DNA of 64,000 nt from the NCBI RefSeq assembly GCF_004365705.1, contig NZ_SOBN01000001.1:2310555-2374554 (forward strand), read 5' to 3'. Source of the DNA: Streptomyces sp. 846.5 (lineage in GTDB: Bacteria > Actinomycetota > Actinomycetes > Streptomycetales > Streptomycetaceae). Shown here in pieces: positions 56,630 to 64,000 of the stretch. Position 1 is the stretch's first letter, and every line of letters starts with the position of its first letter. The position numbers and the translations under genes were made by a program. Below the pieces are notes generated by a model. It was not told where the DNA came from and did no database searches. It worked only from the letters and a program-made list of their open reading frames with translations.

Positions 56630-57592
56630 ATGACCGTGTCCGTCCGCACGCTCACCGTCCGCCCCGTCGCGGGGCACATCGGCGCCGACATCGACGGCGT
56701 CGACTTGGGCCTGCCCCTCTCCGAGACCGAGGTCCAGCAGGTCAAGGAGGCCCTGCAGCGCCACAAGGTGGTGTTCTTCCGCGGCCAGCAGCTCGACCAC
56801 GCCGCGCAGATCGCCTTCGCCCGGCAGTTCGGCGAGCTGACCTACGCCCACCCGCACGACGACGCCCCGCCCGAGGACCACCCGGAGATCTTCACCATCG
56901 ACCCCACCCGGTTCGAGGAGCGCTACGGCAAGGGCTTCCGCGAGGAGTACCGCAAGCGCCAGTACAGCTACTTCGACGGCTGGCACACCGACGTCACCGC
57001 CGCGGTGAACCCGCCGGCCGGATCGATCCTGCGGGCCGAGCGGGTACCGGAGTTCGGCGGCGACACCACCTGGACCAACCTGGTCGCCGCCTACCAGGGC
57101 CTGTCCGCCCCGCTGCGCGCCTTCGTCGACACCCTGCGCGCCGAGCACCGCTACGGCGGCAGCAGCAAGGTCGCCGGGGACAGCGAGTACGCCAAGCGGA
57201 TCAATGAGAACCTGCTGGTCGCGGTGCACCCGGTGGTCCGGGTGCACCCCGAGACCGGGGAGCGGGCACTGTTCGTCAACCCGGGCTTCACCAGCCACAT
57301 CGTGGACGTCAGCCCCGGCGAGAGCAAGCAGATCCTGGAGCTGCTCTACGGCGAGATCACCCGGCCCGAGTACACCGTGCGCTTCCGCTGGGAGCCCGGT
57401 CACGTCGCCTTCTGGGACAACCGGGCCACCGCCCACCTCGCCCCGCGCGACCTGGAGCACCTGGAGGTGGAGCGCCGGCTGCACCGGGTGACCCTGATCG
57501 GCGACGTCCCGGTCGGCCCGGACGGACGCAGCTCCGAGCTGGTCTCCGGGCGGCCGTTCACCGCCGACCACCGCGTGGTCACCGCCGCCTGA
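56630..57592 (+). CDS. tauD: TauD/TfdA family 2-oxoglutarate dioxygenase
   Basis: 320 residues from ATG 56630, GGAGGGAAC upstream. Jelly-roll Fe(II)/2-oxoglutarate enzyme: His119 and Asp121 (WHTDVTAA) and a distal His near 269 (ATAHLAPRD) are the iron ligands, with the 2-oxoglutarate-binding Arg a few residues later. Members oxidise taurine, alkylsulfates or 2,4-D. In this operon it most likely hydroxylates a sulfonate or sulfate ester to release sulfite or sulfate. Having both an LLM monooxygenase and a TauD enzyme suggests the operon covers several organosulfur substrates. Confidence 0.92.
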   Translation: MTVSVRTLTVRPVAGHIGADIDGVDLGLPLSETEVQQVKEALQRHKVVFFRGQQLDHAAQIAFARQFGELTYAHPHDDAPPEDHPEIFTIDPTRFEERYGKGFREEYRKRQYSYFDGWHTDVTAAVNPPAGSILRAERVPEFGGDTTWTNLVAAYQGLSAPLRAFVDTLRAEHRYGGSSKVAGDSEYAKRINENLLVAVHPVVRVHPETGERALFVNPGFTSHIVDVSPGESKQILELLYGEITRPEYTVRFRWEPGHVAFWDNRATAHLAPRDLEHLEVERRLHRVTLIGDVPVGPDGRSSELVSGRPFTADHRVVTAA

Positions 57593-57628
57593 CCGATCAT
57601 CACCCGTTCTCAGGAGAGGGACCAGACC

Positions 57629-58492
57629 ATGGCGACCACCGTCACCGCACCACCCGTACCGGAGAGCCCGCCGGACTCGCCGGTGCTGATCGACGCCGCG
57701 ACGCTGAGCCGTCCGAACCGCACCTGGGTGCCGCTGCCGCGCTGGCTGCGGCGGCTGGCCGGCCCCGCCCTGGTCGTCGCCGTCTGGCAGCTGCTGGGAG
57801 CGACCGGCAACATCAACCCGCGGGTTCTGGCCACGCCGGCCCAGGTCGCCCAGGCGGCCTGGGACCTGGCCAAGGACGGCGAGCTGGAGAACAATCTGCT
57901 GGCCTCGCTGCAACGGGTCGGGACCGGGCTGCTGATCGGGGTCGGACTGGGGGTCCTGCTCGCGGTGCTGGCCGGGCTGTTCCGGCTGGGCGAGGAGCTG
58001 ATCGACTCCACCATGCAGGTGGTACGGGCCCTGCCGGTGCTGGGGCTGCTGCCGCTGGTGATCATCTGGTTCGGCGTGGGCGAGGAACCCAAGATCGCCC
58101 TGGTTGCCTTCGCCGCGGCCTGCCCGGTCTACATCAACACCTACGCCGGCATCCGGGGTGTCGAGTACCGGCTGGTCGAGGCCGGGCGGGTGGTCGGGCT
58201 CAACCGGCTCGGGCTGATCCGCCACGTCATCCTGCCCGGAGCCGTGCCCGGCTTCCTGGTCGGCCTGCGGTTCGCGCTGACCAGCGCCTGGCTGGTGATC
58301 ATCGTCGCCGAGCAGCTCAACGCGACCAGCGGCATCGGCTATCTGATGAACCAGGCCCAGGCCTGGTACCGCACCGACATCATCGTCCTCGGACTGCTGA
58401 TCTACGGCGTGCTCGGCCTGCTCGCCGACTCGCTCGTCCGCCTGCTGGAGCGCCGCCTGCTGGTCTGGCGCCGCGGATTCAACGGAGCCTGA
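57629..58492 (+). CDS. ssuC: Sulfonate ABC transporter permease
   Basis: 287 residues from ATG 57629. Six transmembrane helices after a hydrophilic N-terminus of about 35 residues; the EAA loop is seen as [34 protein letters not shown] near residue 190-225 (interrupted here by family-variable residues). Typical BPD_transp_1 member of the SsuC/TauC branch. Forms the channel with the ATPase encoded 5 nt downstream. Confidence 0.92.
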   Translation: MATTVTAPPVPESPPDSPVLIDAATLSRPNRTWVPLPRWLRRLAGPALVVAVWQLLGATGNINPRVLATPAQVAQAAWDLAKDGELENNLLASLQRVGTGLLIGVGLGVLLAVLAGLFRLGEELIDSTMQVVRALPVLGLLPLVIIWFGVGEEPKIALVAFAAACPVYINTYAGIRGVEYRLVEAGRVVGLNRLGLIRHVILPGAVPGFLVGLRFALTSAWLVIIVAEQLNATSGIGYLMNQAQAWYRTDIIVLGLLIYGVLGLLADSLVRLLERRLLVWRRGFNGA

Positions 58493-58497
58493 CCACC

Positions 58498-59190
58498 ATG
58501 ACGACAGCAACCACCACCGAGGCGCCACTGGCCGTCCGGGCCACCGGGGTGCACCGCTCCTTCGACGGACGCGAGGTGCTGGCCGGGGTCGACCTGACGC
58601 TGCACCAGGGCGAGTTCCTGGCACTGCTGGGCCGCAGCGGCTCGGGCAAGAGCACACTGCTGCGGGCGATGGCCGGGCTCGACCCCGACTTCACCGGCGA
58701 GCTGCTGGTGCCCGAGCGCAGGTCGGTTGTCTTCCAGGACCACCGGCTGCAGCCCTGGAAGCGGGTGCTCGACAACGTCGTGCTGGGGCTGCCGCGGGCC
58801 GGTGCGAGGGAGGCCGGCCTCAATGCACTGGCCGAGGTCGGCCTGACCGAACGGGCCCGGGACTGGCCGATCACGCTCTCCGGCGGGGAGGCCCAGCGGG
58901 CGGCGCTGGCACGGGCGCTGGTACGGGACCCGTCTTTGCTGCTGCTGGACGAGCCGTTCGGGGCGCTGGACGCTCTGACGCGGCTGAAGATGCACGGTCT
59001 CCTGCGGGAGCTTTGCCGGAAGCATCGGCCGGCGGTGCTACTGGTCACGCATGACGTGGACGAGGCGATTGCGTTGGCGGATCGGGTGATTGTGCTGACG
59101 GACGGGCGGCTTGGGCCTTCGCATGGTGTGGGGGAGGTGGATTTGCGGAGGGTGCTGCTTACTGAGTTGGGGGTGGTGGAGGAGGTTTGA
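58498..59190 (+). CDS. ssuB: Sulfonate ABC transporter ATP-binding protein
   Basis: 230 residues from ATG 58498. Walker [10 protein letters not shown] at 45-53, [11 protein letters not shown] (Q-loop with the SsuB-typical RLxPW), signature LSGGEAQ, Walker [13 protein letters not shown], His-loop THDVDEA. Last gene of the operon. From about 59030 to the stop, third codon positions shift from nearly all G/C to frequent T and G, marking a composition change just before the degenerate repeat at 59194-59256; the protein still looks complete. Confidence 0.93.
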   Translation: MTTATTTEAPLAVRATGVHRSFDGREVLAGVDLTLHQGEFLALLGRSGSGKSTLLRAMAGLDPDFTGELLVPERRSVVFQDHRLQPWKRVLDNVVLGLPRAGAREAGLNALAEVGLTERARDWPITLSGGEAQRAALARALVRDPSLLLLDEPFGALDALTRLKMHGLLRELCRKHRPAVLLVTHDVDEAIALADRVIVLTDGRLGPSHGVGEVDLRRVLLTELGVVEEV

Positions 59191-59193
59191 CGG

Positions 59194-59256
59194 TGGGTGC
59201 GGGGAGGTGCGTGGCTTGTCGCGCGCGCCTTTCAATCAACAGAGCCCCGCGCCCCT
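59194..59256. repeat. Degenerate relative of the dispersed inverted-repeat element (copy 3)
   Basis: On the minus strand it begins AGGGGCGCGGGG (59256-59245), identical to the first 12 nt of copy 1, and ends near GCACCTCCCCGCACCC, but the centre is interrupted by an AT-richer piece (59230-59242). Located between the convergent ssuB and ABC ATPase genes. Confidence 0.5.
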
Positions 59257-59262
59257 GTCCAA

Positions 59263-59961
59263 CTACTCGCCGTTCACTATCTGACCGTCTTTCAGGTCGA
59301 GGACTCGGTCGGCGAGTTCCATGAGTTGGGGGTCGTGGGTGGCTACCAGGGCGGTGACGCCCTCGGTGTGGACCACGGTGCGGAGCAGGTGCATGATGGC
59401 GCGGCCGGTTTCGGAGTCCAGCTGGCCGGTGGGCTCGTCGGCGATGATCAGGGCCGGCTGGTTGGCCAGCGCCCGGGCGATGGCGACACGCTGCTGCTGG
59501 CCGCCGGAGAGCTCCCCGGGGCGCTGGTCGACGTGGTCGCCGAGGCCGACCAGGGCCAGCAGTTCCTGCACCCGTTCCTCGCGCTCCCGGGGCGGGGTGC
59601 GGCGCAGCCGCATGGGCACGCCGACGTTCTCCGCCGCCGTCAGGACGGGGATCAGGCCGAAGGACTGGAAGACGAAGCCGATCCGGTCCCGGCGCAGCGT
59701 CAGCAGTCCGTCCTCGCCCAGGCCGGCGAGGTCGTGGCCGTCCACCAGGATGCGGCCCGAGCCGGGCCGGTCCAGGCCGCCGACCAGGTTCAGCAGGGTG
59801 GTCTTGCCGGAGCCGGAGCGCCCCTTGAGAGCGGTCAGCTCGCCGCGCCGGGCGGTGAGGGAGACCCCGCGCAGGGCGTGGACGGCGGTGGCACCGCTGC
59901 CAAAGGACTTGTGCAGGTCGTGGACCTCCACCATCGGCGCTCCGGCCACACTGCTGCTCAC
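59263..59961 (-). CDS. ABC transporter ATP-binding protein (LolD/MacB type)
   Basis: 232 residues from GTG 59961, overlapping the upstream ATPase stop by 4 nt (GTGA). Walker A GRSGSGKTT near 48-56, FVFQSFGLIPVLTAAENV, signature LSGGQQQRVAIARAL, Walker B LIIADEPTGQLD, THD. This is the MacB/LolD class that works with FtsX-like mechanotransmission permeases in export or envelope remodelling. No such permease is encoded here; the gene ends next to the convergent sulfonate operon. The partner may be elsewhere or lost. Confidence 0.88.
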   Translation of the reverse strand: MSSSVAGAPMVEVHDLHKSFGSGATAVHALRGVSLTARRGELTALKGRSGSGKTTLLNLVGGLDRPGSGRILVDGHDLAGLGEDGLLTLRRDRIGFVFQSFGLIPVLTAAENVGVPMRLRRTPPREREERVQELLALVGLGDHVDQRPGELSGGQQQRVAIARALANQPALIIADEPTGQLDSETGRAIMHLLRTVVHTEGVTALVATHDPQLMELADRVLDLKDGQIVNGE

Positions 59962-60863
59962 GTGTCGTCCCCGCCCGCGTAGGGCCATACCCCGATGTGG
60001 TCCGACTCCAGCGCCAGTCGCACCCGCCTGCGCATGTGCAGGCGCTCGGTGAACTCGCTGGGCAGCTGCAGCCGTCCGTTGCGGTCCAGGACCGCGTACT
60101 CCTGCGCCGTCAGCGCCTGCGCGCCGTCGTCGTCGGTGGTGACCCGGCGCAGCACCTCGGTGGAGGTACGGCCGTTGCGGATCCGTACGGTGCGCTGGAC
60201 CTGCTCGGACACCAGGGCGTCATGGGTGACGACGACCACCGTCACGCCCAGCTCCTCGTTGGCCTGGCGCAGCGCCGCGAAGATCTCCTCGCTGGTCGCG
60301 GTGTCCAGCTCGCCGGTGGGCTCGTCAGCGAACAGCACCCGGGGCCGGTTGGCGTTGGCGACCGCGATGGCGACCCGCTGCTGCTCGCCGCCGGACAGCT
60401 CACCGGGGCCGCGGTCGGCGCAGTGGCCGATCCCCATCAGGTCCAGCAGCTCCGCGGCGCGGGCCCGGCGCTGGGACCGCTTCACCCCGGCGTAGGTCAT
60501 CGGCAGCATGACGTTCTCGGCCGCGGTCAGGTAGGGCAGCAGATTGCGGGAGGTCTGCTGCCAGACAAAGCCGACCGTGCCGCGCCGGTAGGCGAGCCGG
60601 TCGCGGCGCTTCATGGTGAGCAGGTCGTGCCCGGCGACCTCGGCGGACCCCGCGGTGGGGACGTCCTGGCCGGAGAGGATGGAGAGCAGGGTGGACTTGC
60701 CGGACCCGGAGGCGCCGATCACCGCGACCATCTCGCCCCGCGCCACGGCCAGGTCCAGGCCCTGCAGCGCCTGCACCTCGACGCTCTCGGTCCGGTAGAT
60801 CCGGACCAGGCTCTCGCAGACGATCAGGCCCTCGGGCCGGTCGCCCGCGTGGTCGACGCTCAC
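59958..60863 (-). CDS. ABC transporter ATP-binding protein with AbrB-like C-terminal tail
   Basis: 301 residues from ATG 60863. N-terminal 230 residues: MacB-type nucleotide-binding domain with Walker A GASGSGKST, GFVWQQTSRNLLPYLTAAEN, signature LSGGEQQRVAIA, Walker B VLFADEPTGELD. The last 50 residues (about 250-295, AVLDRNGRLQLPSEFTERLHMRRRVRLALE) follow the swapped-hairpin AbrB/SpoVT pattern: strand, D-x-x-G-R, P-x-x-F/I, helix, strand with basic and hydrophobic residues. Such domains normally dimerise and bind DNA. Its stop overlaps the start of the second ATPase, so both are coexpressed, without a permease gene. Confidence 0.85.
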   Translation of the reverse strand: MSVDHAGDRPEGLIVCESLVRIYRTESVEVQALQGLDLAVARGEMVAVIGASGSGKSTLLSILSGQDVPTAGSAEVAGHDLLTMKRRDRLAYRRGTVGFVWQQTSRNLLPYLTAAENVMLPMTYAGVKRSQRRARAAELLDLMGIGHCADRGPGELSGGEQQRVAIAVANANRPRVLFADEPTGELDTATSEEIFAALRQANEELGVTVVVVTHDALVSEQVQRTVRIRNGRTSTEVLRRVTTDDDGAQALTAQEYAVLDRNGRLQLPSEFTERLHMRRRVRLALESDHIGVWPYAGGDDT

Positions 60864-60898
60864 TCTGCTCCCGCCCCGAACGACTCATGGATCGGAAA

Positions 60899-60931
60899 GC
60901 CGACAGGCCCCCGCGAAGGGGGCCTGTCGGC
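60899..60931 (-). terminator. Hairpin terminator after the DUF3710 gene
   Basis: Perfect 14-bp stem (60899-60912 with 60918-60931) and 5-nt loop GCGAA, 14 nt after the DUF3710 stop at 60945. It ends the thioesterase-dut-DUF3710 transcript and isolates it from the ABC ATPase genes. Confidence 0.85.
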
Positions 60932-60944
60932 GCTGCCGTGTGCG

Positions 60945-61736
60945 TCAGCGGACCTCGGTGATCTCCGGGCCGCGGTCGAAGGGGTTCATCGGGTCGCCGC
61001 TGAAGCGGTTGGCCGGGGCCGACTGCTGCTGCGGCATCCCGTCCGCCACCATCTGGGCGTCCTCGGGGAGCTTGAGCACGATCGGGTCGCGCGGCGCCAT
61101 CGGGGTCTCCCCACGGACCACCACGGTCTCCCGGAACACCTGCTCCAGCACACCGGCCGACTCCGGCTGCACCGCAGCCTGGCCGGAGATCACACCGCGC
61201 AGGAACCAGCGCGGCCCGTCGCAGCCGACGAAGCGGACCAGCTGCACCCCCTGGGTGCCGTCCGGGAGCTGCACCGGGACCTGGGCCCGCAGACCCCAGC
61301 CCAGCGGGCCCTCGTCCTCGTCCACGACACCGCCCTGCTGGGTGATGCCGGACGCGATCTCCTGGCGGACCTCGCCCCAGATCCCCTCGGATTTGGGCGC
61401 TGCGAAGGCCTGCAGCTGGATGGCACTGCTGCCGAGGACCAGGGTCGCCGCGACGATCGAGTCGCCGGCCACCTCCACCCTCAGCTCCATGCCGTCGACC
61501 CCGGGGACCAGCAGGCCGCCCAGGTCGACACGGCCCTCGGCCGCGTCATCCACCTCGGTGGAGTCCCAGGGGCCGTCGGGACGCGGCGCGGGCGGCAGAC
61601 CCACCCGGGCGTCCTCGGCGTCGTCCTCCTCCATGGAGTCCACACCTGCGACGTCCTCGCTGTCCTCGAAGGCCGCTTCGCCCTCGATCTGATCGACAGC
61701 GTCCTCGCTCTTGGCGCGACGACGGAACACGGTCAC
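60945..61736 (-). CDS. DUF3710 domain-containing protein
   Basis: 263 residues from ATG 61736, overlapping the dut stop by 4 nt (ATGA). Acidic N-terminus ([33 protein letters not shown]), then a globular domain: [29 protein letters not shown], and [21 protein letters not shown], the family hallmark. Function unknown. It matches Rv2696c and, with dut, is one of the most conserved actinobacterial gene pairs. No membrane segment or signal peptide, so cytoplasmic. Confidence 0.92.
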   Translation of the reverse strand: MTVFRRRAKSEDAVDQIEGEAAFEDSEDVAGVDSMEEDDAEDARVGLPPAPRPDGPWDSTEVDDAAEGRVDLGGLLVPGVDGMELRVEVAGDSIVAATLVLGSSAIQLQAFAAPKSEGIWGEVRQEIASGITQQGGVVDEDEGPLGWGLRAQVPVQLPDGTQGVQLVRFVGCDGPRWFLRGVISGQAAVQPESAGVLEQVFRETVVVRGETPMAPRDPIVLKLPEDAQMVADGMPQQQSAPANRFSGDPMNPFDRGPEITEVR

Positions 61737-62245
61737 TGTCCTTCCCGGTCGGGTACCGAAGAGATTTCCTGCCCGGCCGCGGGAATGCTAACCGCGGCAT
61801 GGCCGCCCGTCGACCCGAAGCCACCGATGGCACGTGCCGATCCCGGCAGTTCCGCCACCTCGTGGAAGCGGACCTTCTCGACCCGCTGGACGACCAGCTG
61901 GGCGATCCGGTCCCCGCGGTGGAAGACCACCCGCTCGCGCGGGTCGAGATTGACGACGATCACCTTGATCTCACCACGGTACCCGGCATCGACAGTTCCC
62001 GGGGCATTCACCAGCGCCAGACCGCAGCGGGCCGCCAGACCGGAGCGCGGATGCACGAAGGCCGCATATCCGTCCGGAAGTGCGATAGCGACCCCGGTGG
62101 GCAGCACCGCCCGCTCCCCGGGGGCCAGCTCGGCGTCGACCGTGGTCCGCAGGTCGGCCCCGGCGTCGCCCGGATGGGCGTACGCGGGGGCGGGCAGCTC
62201 CGGGTCCAGCAGGCGCAGCAGGACGTCTACAGGGGGGTGGGTCAT
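61733..62245 (-). CDS. dut: dUTP diphosphatase
   Basis: 170 residues from ATG 62245. All five trimeric dUTPase motifs: [11 protein letters not shown] (1), HPRSGLAAR (2), [16 protein letters not shown] (3), RGDRIAQLV (4) and GFGSTGG (5, the glycine-rich arm near residue 150). Cytoplasmic; hydrolyses dUTP to dUMP, preventing uracil incorporation and supplying dTMP synthesis. A 16-residue tail after motif 5 is usual. Starts 2 nt after the thioesterase stop, so the three genes at 60945-62838 are one operon. Confidence 0.97.
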   Translation of the reverse strand: MTHPPVDVLLRLLDPELPAPAYAHPGDAGADLRTTVDAELAPGERAVLPTGVAIALPDGYAAFVHPRSGLAARCGLALVNAPGTVDAGYRGEIKVIVVNLDPRERVVFHRGDRIAQLVVQRVEKVRFHEVAELPGSARAIGGFGSTGGHAAVSIPAAGQEISSVPDREGQ

Positions 62246-62247
62246 GG

Positions 62248-62838
62248 TTAGGGATTCACCTCGAAGGCACGGACGCGCTTGAAGACATCGGGGTTGTCCA
62301 TGACCGCCTTGATGTCCTCGGGGCGGCCGTGGTTGACGAAGTGGTCCAGTTCGACCTGGACGAACAGGGCCCGCGCGGATATCGCGAGCGGTCCCTCGGG
62401 GCCGTCCAGCCGCCCCTCGCCCCGGCAGTAGATCTTGCGTCGGACCACCGCGTCGGCCCAGACTTGGATGGACAGGGTGGCGCCGACCGGCACCGGCCGG
62501 ACGAAGTCGGTCTCCAGCCTGGCCGTCACCGAGGCGGTGTGCAGCAGCCAGTTGAGCGTCCCCAGCGCCTCGTCCATCGCGGTCACCAGGACCCCGCCGT
62601 GGGCCAGCCCGGGGCCGCCCTGGTGCGCGGGGGCGACGGTGAACTCGGCCAGCACCTCGACGCCCTCGCCGGCCCTGGCAGCCAGGTGCAGCCCGTGCGG
62701 CTGACGCGGGCCGCAGCCGAAGCAGTGCTCGTAGTGCGGGTCGATCAGGACGCCGGGCGCGGGCGCCTCGGGGTGCCTGACCGGGGCCCCGGCGCCGGGC
62801 GGCGGCGTCAGGGAGGGACGGGAGGTGTGCTGGCTCAC
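62248..62838 (-). CDS. PaaI-type hot-dog thioesterase
   Basis: 196 residues from GTG 62838. A Pro/Ala-rich N-terminus, the [14 protein letters not shown] motif near residues 35-48, and a hot-dog core with [22 protein letters not shown] (the H-G-G-x-x-x-x-x-x-D/E catalytic region) and [11 protein letters not shown]. It should hydrolyse acyl-CoA or aryl-CoA thioesters. Cotranscribed with dut and DUF3710; the functional link is unclear. Members with the C-F-G-C-G motif are common in actinobacteria. Confidence 0.88.
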   Translation of the reverse strand: MSQHTSRPSLTPPPGAGAPVRHPEAPAPGVLIDPHYEHCFGCGPRQPHGLHLAARAGEGVEVLAEFTVAPAHQGGPGLAHGGVLVTAMDEALGTLNWLLHTASVTARLETDFVRPVPVGATLSIQVWADAVVRRKIYCRGEGRLDGPEGPLAISARALFVQVELDHFVNHGRPEDIKAVMDNPDVFKRVRAFEVNP

Positions 62839-62924
62839 TCTCGCGACCCTACAGAACAACCCCGGTGGAACGGGAACCGAGGCCCTGTGCAAGATCGCCT
62901 GCGGCCGCGGCCCACAATGGAGCC

Positions 62925-63380
62925 ATGTACGACGAACGCCTCACGGCTCCGCTCTCCCTGTGGCTGTTCCCCGCGGGCAGCGGCATCTCCTTCGGGCTGG
63001 TCTTCTACCTCTTCGGCACCGTGCCCGGACTGCTCGGCCTGGTCGCCGGGACGGCCGCGGCCGCCGTGCTGCTGAGCTCCTACGGCTCGGCGCGGATCCG
63101 GGTGGTGCAGGGGCTGCTGGTGGCCGGCGACGCGCGGATCCCGGTGGAGGCGCTGGGGACGGCCCATCCGCTGGACCGCGCGGAGGCCCTGGCCTGGCGC
63201 ACCCGCAAGGCCAACGCCCGCGCGTTCATGCTGCTGCGCTCCTACATCCCGACGGCGCTGCGGGTGGAGGTCACCGACCCGCAGGACCCGACCCCCTACC
63301 TCTACCTGTCGACCCGCGACCCCGAAGGGCTGGCAGCCGCCCTGGACTCGGCCAAGCAGGAGGCCCTGAAGGCGGCCTGA
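62925..63380 (+). CDS. DUF3093 family membrane protein
   Basis: 151 residues from ATG 62925, GGAG upstream. MYDERLTAPLSLW start, two transmembrane helices at about 13-33 and 36-54, then a cytoplasmic domain with the DRAEALAWRTRKANARAFMLLRSYIPTALRVEV motif (interrupted here by a variable region) characteristic of DUF3093. Matches Rv2698, which flanks dut in mycobacteria in the same divergent orientation. Function unknown. Divergent from the thioesterase gene by 86 bp and convergent with the next gene. Confidence 0.92.
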   Translation: MYDERLTAPLSLWLFPAGSGISFGLVFYLFGTVPGLLGLVAGTAAAAVLLSSYGSARIRVVQGLLVAGDARIPVEALGTAHPLDRAEALAWRTRKANARAFMLLRSYIPTALRVEVTDPQDPTPYLYLSTRDPEGLAAALDSAKQEALKAA

Positions 63381-63402
63381 CGGATCGGCAGCCGACGGGG
63401 GT

Positions 63403-64000
63403 TCAGTCGTTCGGGTCCTCCGGCCGTACGAGCGCCGCCTCCCAGTAGCCGCTCTCGGTCGGCTGACGCCCGCGCAGGTCCTTGCGGATCTCCTGGGCGA
63501 GCTTGGCGGTGTCCCTGCGGTTCAGGGTCGCCCCCGCCAGCGCGCCCACCATCAGCGGCGCCACCGACGGCAGCTTGCGCAGCCCGGTGCGGGTGAGCCG
63601 CTTGCGCAGCTGCCGGCGCAGCTCGGCGCCGGTTCCCAGGGCCACCAGGCTGCCCGGCTTGGCCAGGTCGAGCCCGCGCCGCTGGGACCAGACGGCCAGA
63701 TAGGCGCCGGCCCGCTGGGAGGCGCTGCCGCTCGGCGGCTGCCCGTAGACCTGATACAGCTCGGCGATCATCTTGACCTCGACGGCGGCCACCGCGAGCA
63801 GCTCGGTGGCGATCTCCACCGCCATCGCGGGCGGTACCGGGAGCATGGCCACGGCGCCGACGCCGGCGCCCACGGAGGCGGAGGCCTTCACGGCCCCGGA
63901 GGCGATGCTGTCGGCGAGGTCCTCGGCGTTCCGCGCGTCCGGGTGCTGGGCGCGCAGCGTGGCGAGGTCACGTACGGGAATGCGGGGGGCTGCGTCGACC
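63403..64000 (-). CDS. Hypothetical membrane-associated protein, N-terminus outside window
   Basis: The minus-strand frame is open from the window end to the stop at 63403, so 199 codons are visible and the start lies beyond the window. The visible N-terminal part is hydrophilic (LATLRAQHPDARNAEDLADS), followed by a Gly/Ala/Val-rich possibly membrane-inserted stretch (about codons 38-75), helices with EVKMIAELYQVYG, and a basic C-terminal region with KLPSVAPLMVGALAGATLNRRDTAKLA. I recognise it only as a conserved streptomycete hypothetical protein found next to dut and DUF3093. Convergent with DUF3093, 22 nt apart. Confidence 0.75.
   Translation of the reverse strand, partial: VDAAPRIPVRDLATLRAQHPDARNAEDLADSIASGAVKASASVGAGVGAVAMLPVPPAMAVEIATELLAVAAVEVKMIAELYQVYGQPPSGSASQRAGAYLAVWSQRRGLDLAKPGSLVALGTGAELRRQLRKRLTRTGLRKLPSVAPLMVGALAGATLNRRDTAKLAQEIRKDLRGRQPTESGYWEAALVRPEDPND

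Overview
This is a 64 kb stretch of a very GC-rich actinobacterial chromosome, most probably a member of the Streptomycetaceae. Evidence: strong G/C bias at third codon positions, frequent GTG starts with GGAGG-type ribosome binding sites, many 1-4 nt translational overlaps, a DasR-type palindrome in front of a secreted chitinase, and a gene order (fadAB, xylFGH with a ROK regulator, dxs, acnA, argF, KdpDE, dut) that I recall from the SCO58xx-SCO60xx region of Streptomyces coelicolor. It reads as ordinary core chromosome: I see no insertion sequence, prophage, CRISPR array, rRNA or tRNA gene. Two RNA/nucleic-acid maintenance cassettes and one toxin-antitoxin-like pair are embedded in it.

Layout. 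1-4455: end of ribonuclease D and the fatty acid beta-oxidation pair fadA-fadB. 4462-4533: a terminator-like dispersed repeat. 4611-7572: a translationally coupled trio (PaaK-like adenylate-forming enzyme, small alpha/beta-barrel-like protein, Acg-like nitroreductase). 7538-10509: a GH13 amylase-family enzyme, then a MarR regulator divergent from a FUSC-type membrane exporter. 10495-14990: a membrane-anchored DsbA-like protein without the CxxC motif, a GT-C membrane glycosyltransferase and dxs. 15257-20017: a monosaccharide (xylose-type) ABC system with a ROK repressor. 20251-23700: MFS permease, GH1 beta-glucosidase and TetR regulator. 23756-29408: chitinase, aconitase, ornithine carbamoyltransferase. 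29521-34136: GNAT enzyme plus the two-gene Pnkp/Hen1 RNA repair system. 34184-41232: GlxA-type regulator with isochorismatase-like hydrolase, dapD, small hypothetical genes, MazG-like protein with an overlapping ATPase, RlmA-like rRNA methyltransferase, Fic-like toxin with ribbon-helix-helix antitoxin.

From 41330 the order TrmA-like methyltransferase, APC/KimA-type permease, two TrkA proteins, DUF3159 protein, OB-fold protein matches the mycobacterial block Rv2689c-Rv2694c. The same block resumes at 60945 with DUF3710, dut and, after a thioesterase, DUF3093 (Rv2696c-Rv2698). Between them (47.67-60.86 kb) lie kdpDE without kdpFABC, an amidase, a second ROK regulator, a sulfonate utilisation operon preceded by a short peptide ending in Cys, and two ABC ATPases without a permease, one carrying an AbrB-like C-terminal tail.

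Themes: carbon catabolism (lipid, xylose, beta-glucoside, chitin, alpha-glucan) each with its own regulator; potassium and turgor control (KimA-like, two TrkA proteins, KdpDE); sulfur scavenging; RNA repair and modification. The most noteworthy items for follow-up are the Pnkp/Hen1 pair, the ATPase-AbrB fusion lacking a permease, the ATPase/MazG pair, the Fic-like TA pair with a clear candidate operator, and the candidate leader peptide of the sulfonate operon.
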